NCBI GenBank assembly: GCA_963580455.1 | Contig: OY756965.1 | Span: 26,448,902 to 26,512,901, forward strand | Source of the DNA: Euonymus europaeus | Taxonomy: Eukaryota; Streptophyta; Magnoliopsida; Celastrales; Celastraceae | Length of the DNA: 64,000 nucleotides | Direction: 5' to 3' | In this document: one piece after another, positions 47,050 to 59,328 of the stretch | Position numbering within the stretch: the stretch's first letter is position 1 | Layout: the number at the start of each line of letters is the position of its first letter | Program-made: the position numbers and the translations under genes | The notes under the pieces: generated by a model | What the model was told of the DNA's origin: nothing | Seen by the model: only the letters and a program-made list of their open reading frames with translations | The model's database searches: none

Positions 47050-47634
47050 CTTGTTGCACCCATAGCACAGAGCACACCACGAGCACACCACAAAGTGATC
47101 GATGGCTGCCAAACACCGTAAAATGTCATGAATGGTTGTTAGGTTTTGTTTAGCAGTGAATTCTTCTACAATGATCCGTAATTTTTATTTTGTTTATTAG
47201 TAAATTTTCACGTAAAATATGTGTCTAAATTTGTATTTTTCTATTTCAAGTTCATTTGAAGTTACAATCATGCTCGATTCGGATTGTCAATTTACAACAA
47301 GTGGTATCAGAGAGATTGATTGGTTCGAAATTTGTTTGTTCTCTTGAATTCTTAGTATGGAAGTGAATGTTAAAGCTCAAAGGTAAAGTTGAAGCGCCTG
47401 AAAAAGAATCTATTATCTTTGGGATAAATAGATAGTCACGGTTATAAGATCCAAACCCAAGATGGGATAATGAAAATTATCTGAGACGCACTTGTAGTTA
47501 TGAAGGCAGAAAAGCTGAATTCAAATTTATACAAACTAAAGGGAGAAATTATACGTGAAGCAGAAGCATCTGTTGTATCAAGTAATTCAAAAGATGAACC
47601 TACAATGGAGTGAGATCTCAAACTCAGACATATG

Positions 47635-49695
47635 TGTAACGCCTCGACCCGGGAGGCGCTACTCTTTAAACTTATTCAATATTTATAAGATATTAAACCT
47701 CCACATTATCATAAAAGATTTAATCTCAATTTCTCCAAACTGAATCCATAAATTTCTACCGAAATGTCAGCAGCATCTCCTTGTATATTGAAGAATGCCT
47801 ACCTGAAATACGCAGTACATACTCAACAAATATATAAGACCTTCGGCCATCACATCACAAGCAACCACAATCCTAGGCAGGGCCTCAGGCCATCTACAGC
47901 ATGCATCCGCAATATATAATAAAACATAACCTTCATACAGGTATTAACATGCAATATAAACCTTAAGGTTCACATCCAGGTGAAAGAATCCTATCACAAG
48001 GCACCCTCCTATCCGTACATTCACACACTGTCAAGGTGTTCACAAACGTAACCAACAAACACAATTGTCAATTCGCATACATAATATCAAACATAATAAA
48101 GAAAGTTAATCATTTATTCTAACCTCATCTCAGTGTCTCCAGGTGGCACCATGTCATCCCACCTCCTACAGATCCGCAATGTCGATATCCGTACCGGTCT
48201 CGCTTGTGTGGAAAGAAAAGAAAGTAAAAGGTGAGCAATAGCTCACAAGGGCCAAAGAGAATAACAAAATATAATAGCTGAATTAAAAAAAGTAAGTCAA
48301 TGCAGCAACATGCCGAAGATCATGAACCACCATAACAAACACACATCAAATCGTGGTCTCGTTTCCTACCGTGATTCCTAATGGGACGACGCCTCGGCAT
48401 CCATCCCCACACATCGTTATCGGTGAACACTGCCACCATACGACTCAATAAGGAAACATACCACTTACAAGACACCAGCCTTGTCCACACTGACTCGGGT
48501 TTCCTAAACCGATTCCTCAGAATCTCAGTATGTTGCCTCATATGGGAGTCATTCGATTGCAACCAAGCCGAGGTTCCACAACCCTCCTCCCATATGACAT
48601 TCATACAACCTACGGAAGTCACGAATCCATACTCCCACTTCCATGTGGCTCTAATACAACAATGTCATGTCATTAATTTAATATAACAATAAACGAATCC
48701 TAGTTATATATTTAACTAACCATGATGTATGAATAAGAACCACACATGCTTGATATAAGACCAAGCAATCAACCGGGAATGTAAACTAATATTTTAGGAA
48801 TTCGAGAATAATCCTAGGTTCGTTTTTCCTTAGGGAGCAAATAAGGAAAAACAAAAATACGAATAACAATGGAGATTAAATAACGTTTTTTAGATAACAA
48901 GAAATAATCGAAAGATTGGGCTAGAATCCCCTACCTCGATTCCAAGCAATTGCACTTAATGAAATTTTTCTCAAAACCTAGAGTTTCGGTTCCAAGCCTA
49001 ATATTCGGCAAAAATCGAAACTCACGTCATAACAACGCATTATTAATATCACATTTCTCATAAAAATAACAATTTATCTCACAAAACTCAAGGATTTACC
49101 TTCTCTCTCTAGAAATTTTCCTCCAAAAGCTTGAATATCCACCCAAACTAGTTTTCACTCCAAATGGACAATAGAACCTAGTTATACAACCACAATCATA
49201 TATAAAATCAACTTCCTATAGCCTCTAAATCAATTAATTAAAGATTCCAACAATTTTAAACAAAACCTAACTTTTGACAAAATTAAAAAAACTTACCAAA
49301 ACTCCACCAATCCTCTTGAATCTTGTTTAACACCCTAATCTTACCAATCCAAGCTTATATGGTCCGATGTTTTTCTCTCTCTCTTGCTTCTGGTTCGTTC
49401 CTTCTTCTTCTTCTTTTTATGAAATGTTTACTTCATTTATTTATTATTTTTTTAAACTAAAATGGCCAATTGGCCATTCAAATACCACTTTCGGTGGTCA
49501 ATTATTTGACCACCGAAAGTGGTCCAAATTTTCTTTATTTTTTATTAATATATATATATATATCTTTATATAATTAGGTGTGTATTTCTATCTCCTTAAT
49601 TACTAATCTCTTCATACTAATCTAAATTTATCATCTAATGTTACTATTATTTTGATGATTATTTTTCTTTGATATTTTTGGGTTAGGGTATTACA
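47635..49695 (-). mobile_element. Ty3/gypsy-type solo LTR 3 (2061 bp), reverse orientation
   Basis: On the + strand it runs from TGTAACGCCTCGACCCGGG to TTAGGGTATTACA. TATG borders both sides (47631-47634, 49696-49699), a 4-bp (possibly 5-bp) target duplication, and removing it joins the Copia frame. The minus strand begins TGTAATACCCTAACCC and ends GGCGTTACA, like the ends of solo LTR 2, and carries GTGAGC-TATT-GCTCAC, matching the hairpin of LTRs 1 and 2. It therefore lies in the opposite orientation. There is no internal retroelement sequence. Confidence 0.82.
49485..49522. repeat. Perfect 17-bp inverted repeat (hairpin) in solo LTR 3
   Basis: CCACTTTCGGTGGTCAA and its exact reverse complement are separated by TTAT. 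An 18-bp palindrome AATGGCCAATTGGCCATT lies just upstream (about 49461-49478). Confidence 0.95.
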
Positions 49696-49741
49696 TATGT
49701 CTGAACGAGGATTGAGAATTCTTTTTGAGAAAAATTTACTC

Positions 49742-49920
49742 TGTAACGATCCACCCCAATCGTTACTAGTTGACCGGACCCATGGACCATTACCCCTAAC
49801 CCCTCTGGCGCTCGCAAGCCACCTGGGTTGTTGGTGGATTCAAACACTCGACCTCCACCCTTTAACATAGGGGCTGCGCCTCACTCTTCTGCTAGCAACG
49901 CCATTCATTCATCAACGCAA
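49742..49920 (-). mobile_element. SINE-like unit with tRNA-type head
   Basis: On the minus strand GCTAGCAGAAGAGTGAGGCG (A-box-like, near 49900) is followed by GTCGAGTGTTTGAATCCACC (B-box-like, near 49840). The body ends GATCGTTACA at 49742. It abuts the truncated Copia frame. No target duplication was found, so the class is tentative. Confidence 0.4.
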
Positions 49921-50274
49921 CACCTCCGCTAACAACGCCAGTCCTCCATCGAAGCGACTGCTGCGTCCTTTATATACCCTCGTAATGGTAAGTTCTTTAA
50001 TAATTACTGATACCCGTTCGATTTGTGTGGAATATCATTGGTAAGTCTTCTGTGATGCACTTTTATTTTTATGATTAATATATGATACCTATACGAATAT
50101 GTTATGATACATCCATGTTAATTAGTCTAAGAACGTCGAGAATCCTTGTGAGAATCGTATTTGAAATTTATTATATTTCTTGAATCCATTATCATAATAT
50201 GTTTTACTTTGAATACTCGGTAATACATCCGTGACATCGTTATGATACCTATATGATTTTTCTGTGGTACCAGG

Positions 50275-50900
50275 AAAAAAAGAAGGAAGAAGACGCTATA
50301 AACATACATAGAGGAGTTGCAGAAAAAGGTTACTACATTAGAACAGGAACTGGAGCAAGCAAAGCAGAATCTCAATAATGTACACAAAGACAAAGAAAAC
50401 ATATCCTTAACAAGTTGATTGAAATTGAAGTGCATGAATTGACTCAAAAGTTGAGGCATAAATTCACTCCCGTGAACAACAACTTACCAGGATTCCAAGT
50501 AAAAGAAATATCATTGATACAACAAAGGTACATCCATGATTCCGTATTGCTACCCTACTTCCTTGTAGGAACTAGTAAGTACCAACTCTGAACCTCATAT
50601 GGAGAAACAACAACCAGAAGCTGAAGTTGAAGGGAGAGAGTGGCTAAATGACATGCCCAGATTCAATTTGGTACATTCTTTTCCAAACACAAAACCATAA
50701 TCATATAGTTTGAATATATTGTAAGGTTTCATATTTTTGCAGTCACAATCGTTGCTCGAAACCCCAAAAAAAGTGAATGTTGGGAAGCAAAAAGATGAAA
50801 CATTAATTGAATAGCTGGATACACCAGAAAAAATGGGAAAAAAGGCATAACGAAAGACAAATTGAAAGAGATTGAGGTATTGGGATACCTATATGATACT
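50275..50900 (+). other. Coding-like fragment, possible transposon or gene debris
   Basis: After a plausible acceptor at about 50272 a frame reads YIEELQKKVTTLEQELEQAK, a heptad-like coiled coil, then hits stops. Further on, EPHMEKQQPEAEVEGREWLN (near 50600) and LLETPKKVNVGKQKDETL (near 50755) also look once-coding. I do not recognise the source. It is too broken to annotate as a gene. Confidence 0.25.
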
Positions 50901-51863
50901 TCAATGATTCAATTATGGTTAATATATGACCTGTCTCAAATACTCAAATGAGATGCAAATCAAGAATATTAATCAACGAAACCATTGTGCTGAAATCTTT
51001 CTCATTCCTAAGAGAATATCCATTGTAACCAGGTATGAAATATAATAAATCAAACTTTTCCACTTCAAAACAACTTCATTTCTCAACAATTTTACGAATT
51101 AAAAAATGAAAATCAATATCCGAATCAAGCATAACAGGAAAGACTTGTGAAGAATTCTTAATTATCATAAATAAACCCTCTGCCATAATAAACAATGCAA
51201 TTATAACAAAAACGTCATATGGATGAATAACCAATATATCAAAAGGGTATCACCAACGCGAAAAACTACTAGAACATACTTCCCTTACAAAAAAAAACCT
51301 AACTTCAACAAATTACAGTACTCCAATACTAAAAAGAAAAAAACCTAAAGAACGAATGCAAGAAATGAAAAAACACAATAATCATAAACTGCAAAATCAA
51401 CAACCAACAAATGTATGAAAGTATCTTCTAATACAACTGCATAATCAACAATAAATCAATAATGCGCCGACAATAACAATCCGATACCAAATAAGCCACC
51501 TTGGCCCACCGGCCAACCACGACAATGTTTCTTCGAAGACAACGTAAGAACGAACAACAACACCTCATTGGATAACCAGCGATATCGACGTCGAAAGGCA
51601 CATAAAATGAACGCGTAAACACCGGTGCTCTCTCTCCCATATCTGATCTCTCTCTCTAGCCTAGCAGTGGATACCTCCCGCCCAAAAAACCCTAGATGTT
51701 TTGTTGTCAACGTCAGTTTTGTCATTTGGAAAAAATAATGACACTTAAAATTACACATTTATCCTTATTTTGACCTAATATGAAATAAATTTTACCGCCT
51801 ATTTTTCTTACAAATAAGAACCATAAAGTTGACTTTATGACAATTTCCCTAGATACATTGTCA

Positions 51864-52130
51864 ACGGTGTCATTTTAAACAAACTATTTTTGCCTTCCCC
51901 CATCCAATCCAAAAGCTCAAAAAGGAGAGTTGATATAAACCATTATACGGTGACGGTGTCGTTTTAAACAAAATGCGTATATACAATCCAAAAGTCCAAA
52001 AAGGAGTTAATAATTTATTACTTAACACATTTTCCAATAACGGTGTCGTTTAAACAAACTGTTGCTCAGCAAATTCCTACAGCCCAAAAAGAACATTGTC
52101 AAGCTTTTTATCTTTGGAAGAACATTTCAT
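51864..52130. repeat. Degenerate tandem repeat, about 88-bp unit, three copies
   Basis: ACGGTGTCGTTTTAAACAAA-type sequence recurs at about 51864, 51953 and 52040, each followed by CCAAAAAG. Spacing is 87-89 bp. It lies just beyond the PHR2 3' end. Confidence 0.75.
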
Positions 52131-52293
52131 TAACCAAGAAGAGAAGGACATTGTCAAGCTTTAAGCTGCCTTGATGAACAACATCAACCAACCCATTTAG
52201 TTCACGTATCAAAGAACAAATCTATACAAAAATAAAATCACAAGAGCAAGATCACCCGTACAAATTTCCTTTCCATCTTCAGTAATTACTTGC

Positions 52294-55084
52294 TCAAGCA
52301 AGAGCACCAGTACAAGCTGTCGCTGGAGCAGCTTCAACCTGTTTATTTGGAGAACCATATTTCTTGCTAATGAATCTGAAAAGGATAGAGACAAAAAAGA
52401 GAAATTATTATGAGAAGGAAACAATTGATTTCATGAGAAGAAAGCAGAACGTTTTTCAAGTTACCTGAAGAAATCCCTCCACAACAACTGAAACAACAAC
52501 CAATTCATTCCAGTATCTGGCGAGCCATTACCACCATCGTTCTTCTTTATCGCAGCAGAAAATGTTCTTTGCATCACATTGTTTCAGTTGTCAAAAGTTG
52601 TGACGTAATAGGTAAAAGTATTTGATATAACTCAAAAGATAAAGAAATGAAAAGGGATGTTTGCTATACCTTGCAGTGGATTTCTTAATCTCATTGAAAA
52701 CATGACGAGGCGATAGGCAACCCTTGGTTAACCATGGAGATATCTTGCAGGAAAAGCTGGCACCATATATGCTGTCAATTCTCCCATCCTTGGTTCCCTT
52801 GTGAAGTTGCCCTTTCCACTCAGTAGCAAGATTTTTAAGCCTTTGAAGTGCTTCTGTCTCCCCTCCAATCATAGAGTTGTTCGCAGCTGGCTTTCCATCC
52901 TACAGAACAAAATAGCGATGATACTTTACAGCATAAAGGATATAAAAATTGGAATCAAATAGCATTCTCTTTTAAAAGAACATTCACTGAAGTACATAAA
53001 ACTATATTAGTTAAAACTATATTAGTTGCTGTTAACAGCACTTAGTAGCACACAAATAAATAGGGTATTAGACCATAAAAATCAGACTCACATCACGAGG
53101 AAAATGAGAATGAAGACTCAATTGGGTTAAAGATATGATAGTGACAATGCAATGTAAAGGCATTGGTTAAGCATCGGGATATGGCATGAAATGTATCCTA
53201 CTGCCAAAAAATTTGAAGGAGAGTAAAAAAAAATCTGAATCTCAACAACGTAATTTTCAAACTCTTTTCCTTTAAGTTGTTTACACAAAAAAAAGAAGAA
53301 GCATATCATCCAGGAAAAATGAGGGGAAGTCAACAGATATTCGTATCATGTAGTTAAAGCAACAGACGCAACACTTAATTCAATGGTTTACGTGACCTTT
53401 TACTCAACTGCATAGGTTATCTTCAGTAACGTAACTGGGTCATATGTCCACTAAAAATTATAAACTTATTGCAAACATTTTCTTTTAACTATGAGCAACG
53501 AAGTCATAGCTGTTTGACATCCTTCAAAACCAATCACACATTACTATGGATAACACTACACTGGATAGAAGCACTCGTGAACAGCCAATCCATCATGCAC
53601 AGCCTAATCCTGATAGAGGCTGTAAAGCACTAATTAAAGCCTAGTTATGCATAAAAAAACTGAATGAGCATAAAGGAACAAGGCTTTTTGTACTGGGGCC
53701 TCTAAATTGCCTTCTATAGTGATGATTATCCTCTATAAATTGTTCCTTAAACCAAGAATAGATCAAACAACTGCGTAGAAAAGAAAAAAAAACAGATTCA
53801 ATGTTCCATTGAACAAATCATCATCATTATCATCACCACCACCACCATATGGCATTTTGACGATAGCATATAAAAAAATAGCAGTTTTAATTTGCTTTTC
53901 CAATATTGAAACTTGAAAGGCCAAATTTGTCCCGTGATCAGTTCAGCTGTTTCTTTTCAGCTATCCATAAATTTCATCCAATTCATATGATCAACAGTAT
54001 TCATACATATAATTGACTTGTACAAAACAACTGCAGCATAACAATGAGAAAGAACACAACAAAGATAAACAAGAAAAGGGAACCAAACCTGAGAAATGGT
54101 GGTGTTTGATTGGACACCCAAATCCAGCAAAGACGGAATATCTCCAGGCTTCACATCTCCACGAGATGGCATCCCTTTCAATTGATCCAATGCTGCAATC
54201 GTCTTTCTTATTTCTAGTCCCTGCACTTTCCCCTTAAAAGCTCCATGGTTTGTTGGCATTTCTTCCAACTTGAAAGGCAAATCATCTAAATGGTACAAAG
54301 TACTCCCCCAAAAGTACTTCACTTCCACTCCCTCCTCCTTCATCGCTGCTTCAATCTTCTCTTCAGCTTCAACATCATCACGAGACACCTCTTTATGTGC
54401 ATACAGCGCATCAGCTCCTATTGCCTTTGCTAATTCCACCAAAATGGTCTCCGGCTTCCCAACCCTGACCACCAGATCAGACCCTTTGCCTTGGAGGTTT
54501 TTGCGAAGGTCAGTGACAGATTCAACCAAGAACTGAGCACCATAAGTCCCAGTCTTATCGAACCCAGACGAGGATTTTCCATAATCTTTCGGGTCAAAAC
54601 AAAAGATGGGCAGAACAGACATGGATTCATCGTTGGCAATGTTGAGACATTCGTTATCGTGGGTGCGCAAATCATTACGGAACCACACAATGGAGGCTCG
54701 ACGAATTGCTGCACCATTGGACGGGTCAAGCGGGCTCCGGGGACCAAGCGAGAGAGGCTTTTGGAGAGGGTTGGCAGAGATTGTGGACTTGAAGGAAAGT
54801 TTGGTGGGAGACGGAAAGGAGGCAGTCAGAGAGAGGTGAGTAAGAGAGGCGGCCTGAGTGGGTACCTTGACCTTGTTTGGTTGAGAAGTAAATAAAGAAT
54901 AAATTTTGGGTTGAATGAAATACTGGGCAGGCAGTATTGTGGACGGAAAAGAGAAGGAGAGTGAAGCAGTTGCAAATGGAGATCGAGAAGATACAATGGC
55001 AAGAGGATTTTGGTTTTGCTCTTGGTTTTGATCTTCCGTGCATATAGTTTCTGGGTTCTCTGAGATTCCGTTAATGGAATCCAT
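52294..55084 (-). CDS. PHR2: Blue-light photoreceptor/photolyase-like PHR2
   Basis: A photolyase/cryptochrome family protein of the short PHR2 type. It is predicted plastid-targeted from a Ser/Thr-rich leader of about 120 residues. Exons (-): 55084-54089, 52899-52670, 52566-52465, 52375-52294, joining to 469 aa against about 447 in Arabidopsis PHR2. The photolyase alpha/beta domain starts at SIVWFRNDLRTHDNECL (WFRNDLR 134-140) and includes CFDPKDYGKSSSGFDKTG and YFWGSTLYHLDDLPF. Exons 2-3 carry GASFSCKISPWLTKGCLSPR and MNWLLFQLLWRDFFRF. The C-terminus PATACTGALA matches PHR2 and stops there, so the longer FAD-domain tail of full photolyases is naturally absent. No damage was seen. It is divergent from the methyltransferase gene. 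Confidence 0.94.
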
Positions 55085-56624
55085 GGCACAAAGGCTAGAG
55101 CAGAGAAGAAGGAGTTACAGTGATTGGAGATTGAAGATTGAAGATAAGCTGCTGTTGGCCCAACCTGTTTGCCCTTCGGCCGCACCTAACCGTTTCTGCT
55201 AACTTTCAACTTCAAGTTTCGACACTTCGTCCAATTTTCTAGGCCCTTTGAAGGGTGTTTTGGACATTAACACCCATTGGGTTTGGTGCCACCAACTCTC
55301 CGAAACAAAAATAAGCCGAGCCCAGAACATGCTGGGCCTGACCAATAAGACAAAAAATTTGTTGCCCCAAGTGAATATTCAAGTTTTCCAATGGTAAAAG
55401 TACATACAATGATGATTGTATAATTAAAAAAGAAAAATATATTGCCCAAGGTTAGGTCCTTTATATAAGGATAGGATAATTCATAAAGGGCAGAGATGAT
55501 AGAGGATAAAGAAAGTGGAGAGCCGTGAAAAAGAATTTTTAGTCTTTTTGAAAGGGTACGGGTGTATGAGATTTCCGTCTTTGATCGTCGTTGCTCACGA
55601 TTCATTCCCGAACATCTTCTGCTTTCATTTCCCCCCGTATGGAACACTGAGTTACTTACCGTTACGGTCTTCAGTAGGCAGGCTGCACTGACGGTGGCGG
55701 CTAGGAGGGATCGCCAAACTAAGAATGAATGTGTAATGATAGTGATTCCACACCAAGAATAATAAATAATTGAATGTAGAAAGGGAATCCTAAACAAGTC
55801 CATGACCCCTTTTTAGAGCGTATAAGGATAGGTCGAATTCAATTTTCAATTTATACCCATAAAGAAAAAGATGGACGCCACTTTGGGACACATGCGGATA
55901 GCCTTTCCCGCAGGAACCATCTGCGATGACCCGTTTGTCTGATCCGATGAAGGAATAAGTCATAGTTGGAAATGGCTCTTAGTACTCTACGATAAAGAAC
56001 GCTTTGTTGATGTTGCGTATTGATATATGTGTTTTGGTGAGACTAATTTTGATTTTTGAATAGTTTTATTGAGGAACGGATGAAAGAATAGAGAATTGTT
56101 GGTTTGAATAATTACAAAATGAAATTGTCTTGAGAGATATACTTTATCAATGTGCTTATATCGAGATATATCTTTTTATTAATGTGTTTATATTGAGATA
56201 TATATTTTATTGATATAAATGTATTAAAAATATATATTTAAATTGAATTTTCGTATAATTTTAACTGGAGATAAACTCATGAAATTGTATATGCTCTAAG
56301 TTTACAAGGATGGCGATAAGACTTGGAGATTCTGATAACAGATTGCCGCGCGAATACACGGACGCCATAAAACCGCAGCAGCTAAATAGGGAAATAATTT
56401 TGAACTGGCCAACGAAGTTTGGTATGCAAAACACCAGGTAGAGTGAGGAAGCTAGGTCTTTGGACTGTTTTATGTCTTAGGAATTGAAGTTAATTAATGG
56501 CGGCTTGTGGGAATTGCTCTCTTTGGGCATTTGTGAGGGAAGAAACAACGATGTGAAAGCTCTTGTGGCCGTCCAAAGTTAATAAGTGAAGATCGAGCTT
56601 CGATTTTTTGATTGATTGGTGTTT
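55085..56624. other. Shared upstream region of PHR2 and the methyltransferase
   Basis: About 1.5 kb between two divergent start codons. Open frames at 55267-55803 (-) and 55562-55762 (+) are short, mutually overlapping and without domains. No repeat or RNA gene recognised. Confidence 0.5.
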
Positions 56625-58735
56625 ATGGATTCTTTGTTGGGCTTTGTGCGTGTGCCTGCGTTGGCTATCCCGCGCCACTCACTAATCCGCGCTCCAAGGG
56701 CAAAGATGAATGTACGCTTGAGAGCGCAATTCAATAAAGAAGATGACACCTTCCTCCGAGCCGCCATTAACTCCGCCGCTCTTCGCTTTCAAGAGACACA
56801 TCGACCAGGCAAGTTCATGTTTTTCCTTTTTCTTTTCATTTCTGTTTTCATTTTGTCAATTCGTCGAACAGTTTGTTTGACATGGACGGATGGGTTTAGT
56901 AATTATCATAGACATCAAGCTACTCAGTGAAATTGAGCCGTCTCTATGTATTAAGTATTCAATTAACAGTTAATTCCTTGATGACCTATTTTTTGTATGT
57001 TAGAATCACGTTTTCCATGGTTGGTGCTACTTTTAACTTCTTTAGAATGATTCTATGGACTATTTGGTATAAACTTTATTAGGTCTATTAATTTCATCGG
57101 GTTACGTTCTCTTCTTGGCGGTCAATTTGGTTCGCTAATGTCGGGCATGTCGTGGTACTTCTGCAACAGAAATGCTAATGCAGTTACTTGATTTCTTTTT
57201 ACTATGCAGTGCCTCTTTTAGTGGATCCATATGCAGGTTGCCTTGTTCCTCCTGACATTAAAATGGATTTAAAGAAGTACTCTCACCATTATTGCATATC
57301 GACGAAGTTCATAGATGATAAGTTGCTCAGTGCAGTGAATCATATGGATGGACTCAAGCAGGTATTTGGTTGATTTCAATATGAGCTACATTGAATAATT
57401 CTTGCCTTTATAAATGCTTTATATTGTGCAGGTTGTTATGTTCACCGATGGCATGGATACTCGGCCATATAGGCTCAACTGGCCAACTTCAACCATAATA
57501 TTTGATATATCTCCAGAAAGAGTATTTAAACTTTCAGCGGAAAAGCTTCAAGGTTGTAGTTTTGGACTAATTTTAGGGACTTTTTTGTGATGTTATGATT
57601 CTGCAATATGTTTTCACCTCGTGGTTTTAAAAAATATTAGGTGTTGGGGCCAAGATTCCAAGAAATTGCTTATTTTTTCACATTCCACTGGAATCCTCCG
57701 ATTTACTACATAGTCTGCATGCCAAAGGATTTAATGGTAATCGGCCAAGTATATGGGCCATCCAAGTGAGTATAATTTTCAACTTTATAATGGCAATGAA
57801 TTAAACTTTCTTGATCAAAGAAATACCTTCGTAGAGGAGGCTAATTCCGTATGTTTGTGCAGGGACTGCCTGTTATGACTCTGGCAAGTTTTGAGGAGAT
57901 TTTATGTATTGTTAGTAGTTTGGGCATGCATGGATGCTCTTTCTTGGGAGAGCTTCCTGCATGGTTGGCGGAAACTGAAATTGTGATCAAGGTTAGTTTG
58001 ATTAATTAGTTTCAAACTGATTTATTTTCTTTACTCCAGCTGTTCATCTTCTTGTTAAACATAATTTGTTTTGTCCGTCTGTCTCTCGCACAGCCCACTA
58101 CAAAGCAATGGATTGACAAACTTTTTATGAGTAATGGTTTCCGGGTAGATATGATCGACTACAATGAAGTTGCAAGGAAGCTAGGCAATGAATTGGCACC
58201 GGGAGAGTGTAAGGATATATTATTTGTTGCCGAGCAGTTGCGATATTCAGATGATCAGGTGTGGCAATATGTTTCTGTTTCTGCAGCTACTAGTTAGCAT
58301 TTTATGGCTATAGTATGCCTAACAAGCAAAGAATTAAGTTTCCAGTTTATCCCAGAAGATTTTCATTATCATACTATGCACATATCATTCCTTCCGAATA
58401 AACAACTAGATTTTATGGTATTCTCAATATTTGATCTCAAATGTTTAGTCATCTATCCAAACACCACCTTCTTTGTGGTATTTCCTAAACACTGTAAAAT
58501 TGATATATAATAATACTCATTTTCATTGATTTTTTTGGAAAATATCATTGGGATTCCCTATCAAACTTGTTTCATAAAACAAAAATGAAAAAAATTTAAA
58601 ACAATTGTGAGCAGAAGTGTAAATGCAGAGATTTATGCTAATAACATTTATGGTTGTACACAGATGGAGATTTGGAGGAGAGAATTGCAGAGGGTAGAGG
58701 AAGAAGGAGATGAAGAAGGTTTTGAGGAGCTTTAA
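56625..58735 (+). CDS. S-adenosylmethionine-dependent methyltransferase, LCMT/Ppm2 family
   Basis: Exons: 56625-56808, 57210-57361, 57432-57552, 57641-57765, 57863-57991, 58094-58258, 58664-58735. They join in phase to 315 aa. The frame is open a few codons upstream, but the first ATG (MDSLLGFVRV) is at 56625. Family features are LRAAINSAALRFQETHRP, DPYAGCLVPPD, an SAM-binding-like VVMFTDGMDTRPYRL (113-127), where the usual acidic/Gly motif is FTDGMDTR, and FDISPERV. The C-terminal exon is very acidic (EEEGDEEGFEEL). Intron 1 begins GC (CAG/gcaagt), a GC-AG intron; the others are GT-AG. The N-terminal 25 residues are Arg-rich and could be a transit peptide. The substrate is unknown. Confidence 0.9.
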
Positions 58736-59323
58736 GTGTAAATGCAGAGATGTATCTTGGTCCTTGGAAGCTACCACTCGACTTATTTTTTGCAGTTTGC
58801 TAATATAGTTATATGTAAATGTATATGTAATAAACCATGTGGAGTAGGCGTTGCCATACTTTTCCACACATGGAAAGAACTACTCACCTATGCATTTTTT
58901 ACATCTTACATTCATAATTTACTTTTCAATGAATGCCTGCAACAAATTCTGATGATCCTTGGGCATCCAAAGTTATCCAAAATACGGTAATCTGATGCCG
59001 GACAGACCTGCACCCTCAACCAAGCTTGAAATAAGATGTTTTTTTCATAACTTGCAGTTACCTTGATGCTATGGCTCGTTTAGTACAGGGAGTGTTGGTC
59101 GTGGTCTAACCACATTCAGGACACCTCTAGCAGTCGTCTGGTAATAGGTTAAACCTTATCATCAAACACGACAAGAGAAGAAAGGATGCATTAAGGACAG
59201 CCTCTCATGTGGACGAACCTCAAAAAACACATTGAAATTAAGCCGCTAAAGAAAACTTATCAAAACTGGCGCACGCTGACTCCCAGCAAGTCTGCTACTG
59301 CGCAAAAAAAAAGAAACTATTAA
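58736..59323. other. Intergenic, no gene recognised
   Basis: Methyltransferase 3' UTR and AT-rich spacer up to the Copia solo LTR. Confidence 0.5.
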
Positions 59324-59328
59324 TAGAT

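Larger units (their letters stand above)
47137..49741 (+). mobile_element. Copia-type retrotransposon remnant, interrupted by solo LTR 3
   Basis: TGGTATCAGAG at 47302-47312 is the classic initiator-Met-tRNA primer-binding site. It directly follows a short LTR-like segment (TGTTAGG at 47137 to ACAACA near 47299). The next stretch ends in a gag-pre-integrase frame: a serine-rich EASVVSSNSKDEPTME, a TGA, then LKLRHM. The frame resumes after solo LTR 3 as SERGLRILFEKNLL (49700-49741). Most of gag and all of protease are missing, so it was deleted internally before or after the LTR insertion. The frame ends where the SINE-like unit begins. Confidence 0.7.

Noticed and set aside
48320..48686. Overlapping open frames on both strands inside solo LTR 3
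   Set aside because: Mirror-image frames in a GC-richer part of an LTR; no domain and no homolog recalled.
55267..55803. 178-codon open frame on the minus strand between PHR2 and the methyltransferase
   Set aside because: It overlaps a + strand frame, lies in a promoter interval and shows no domain or intron structure.
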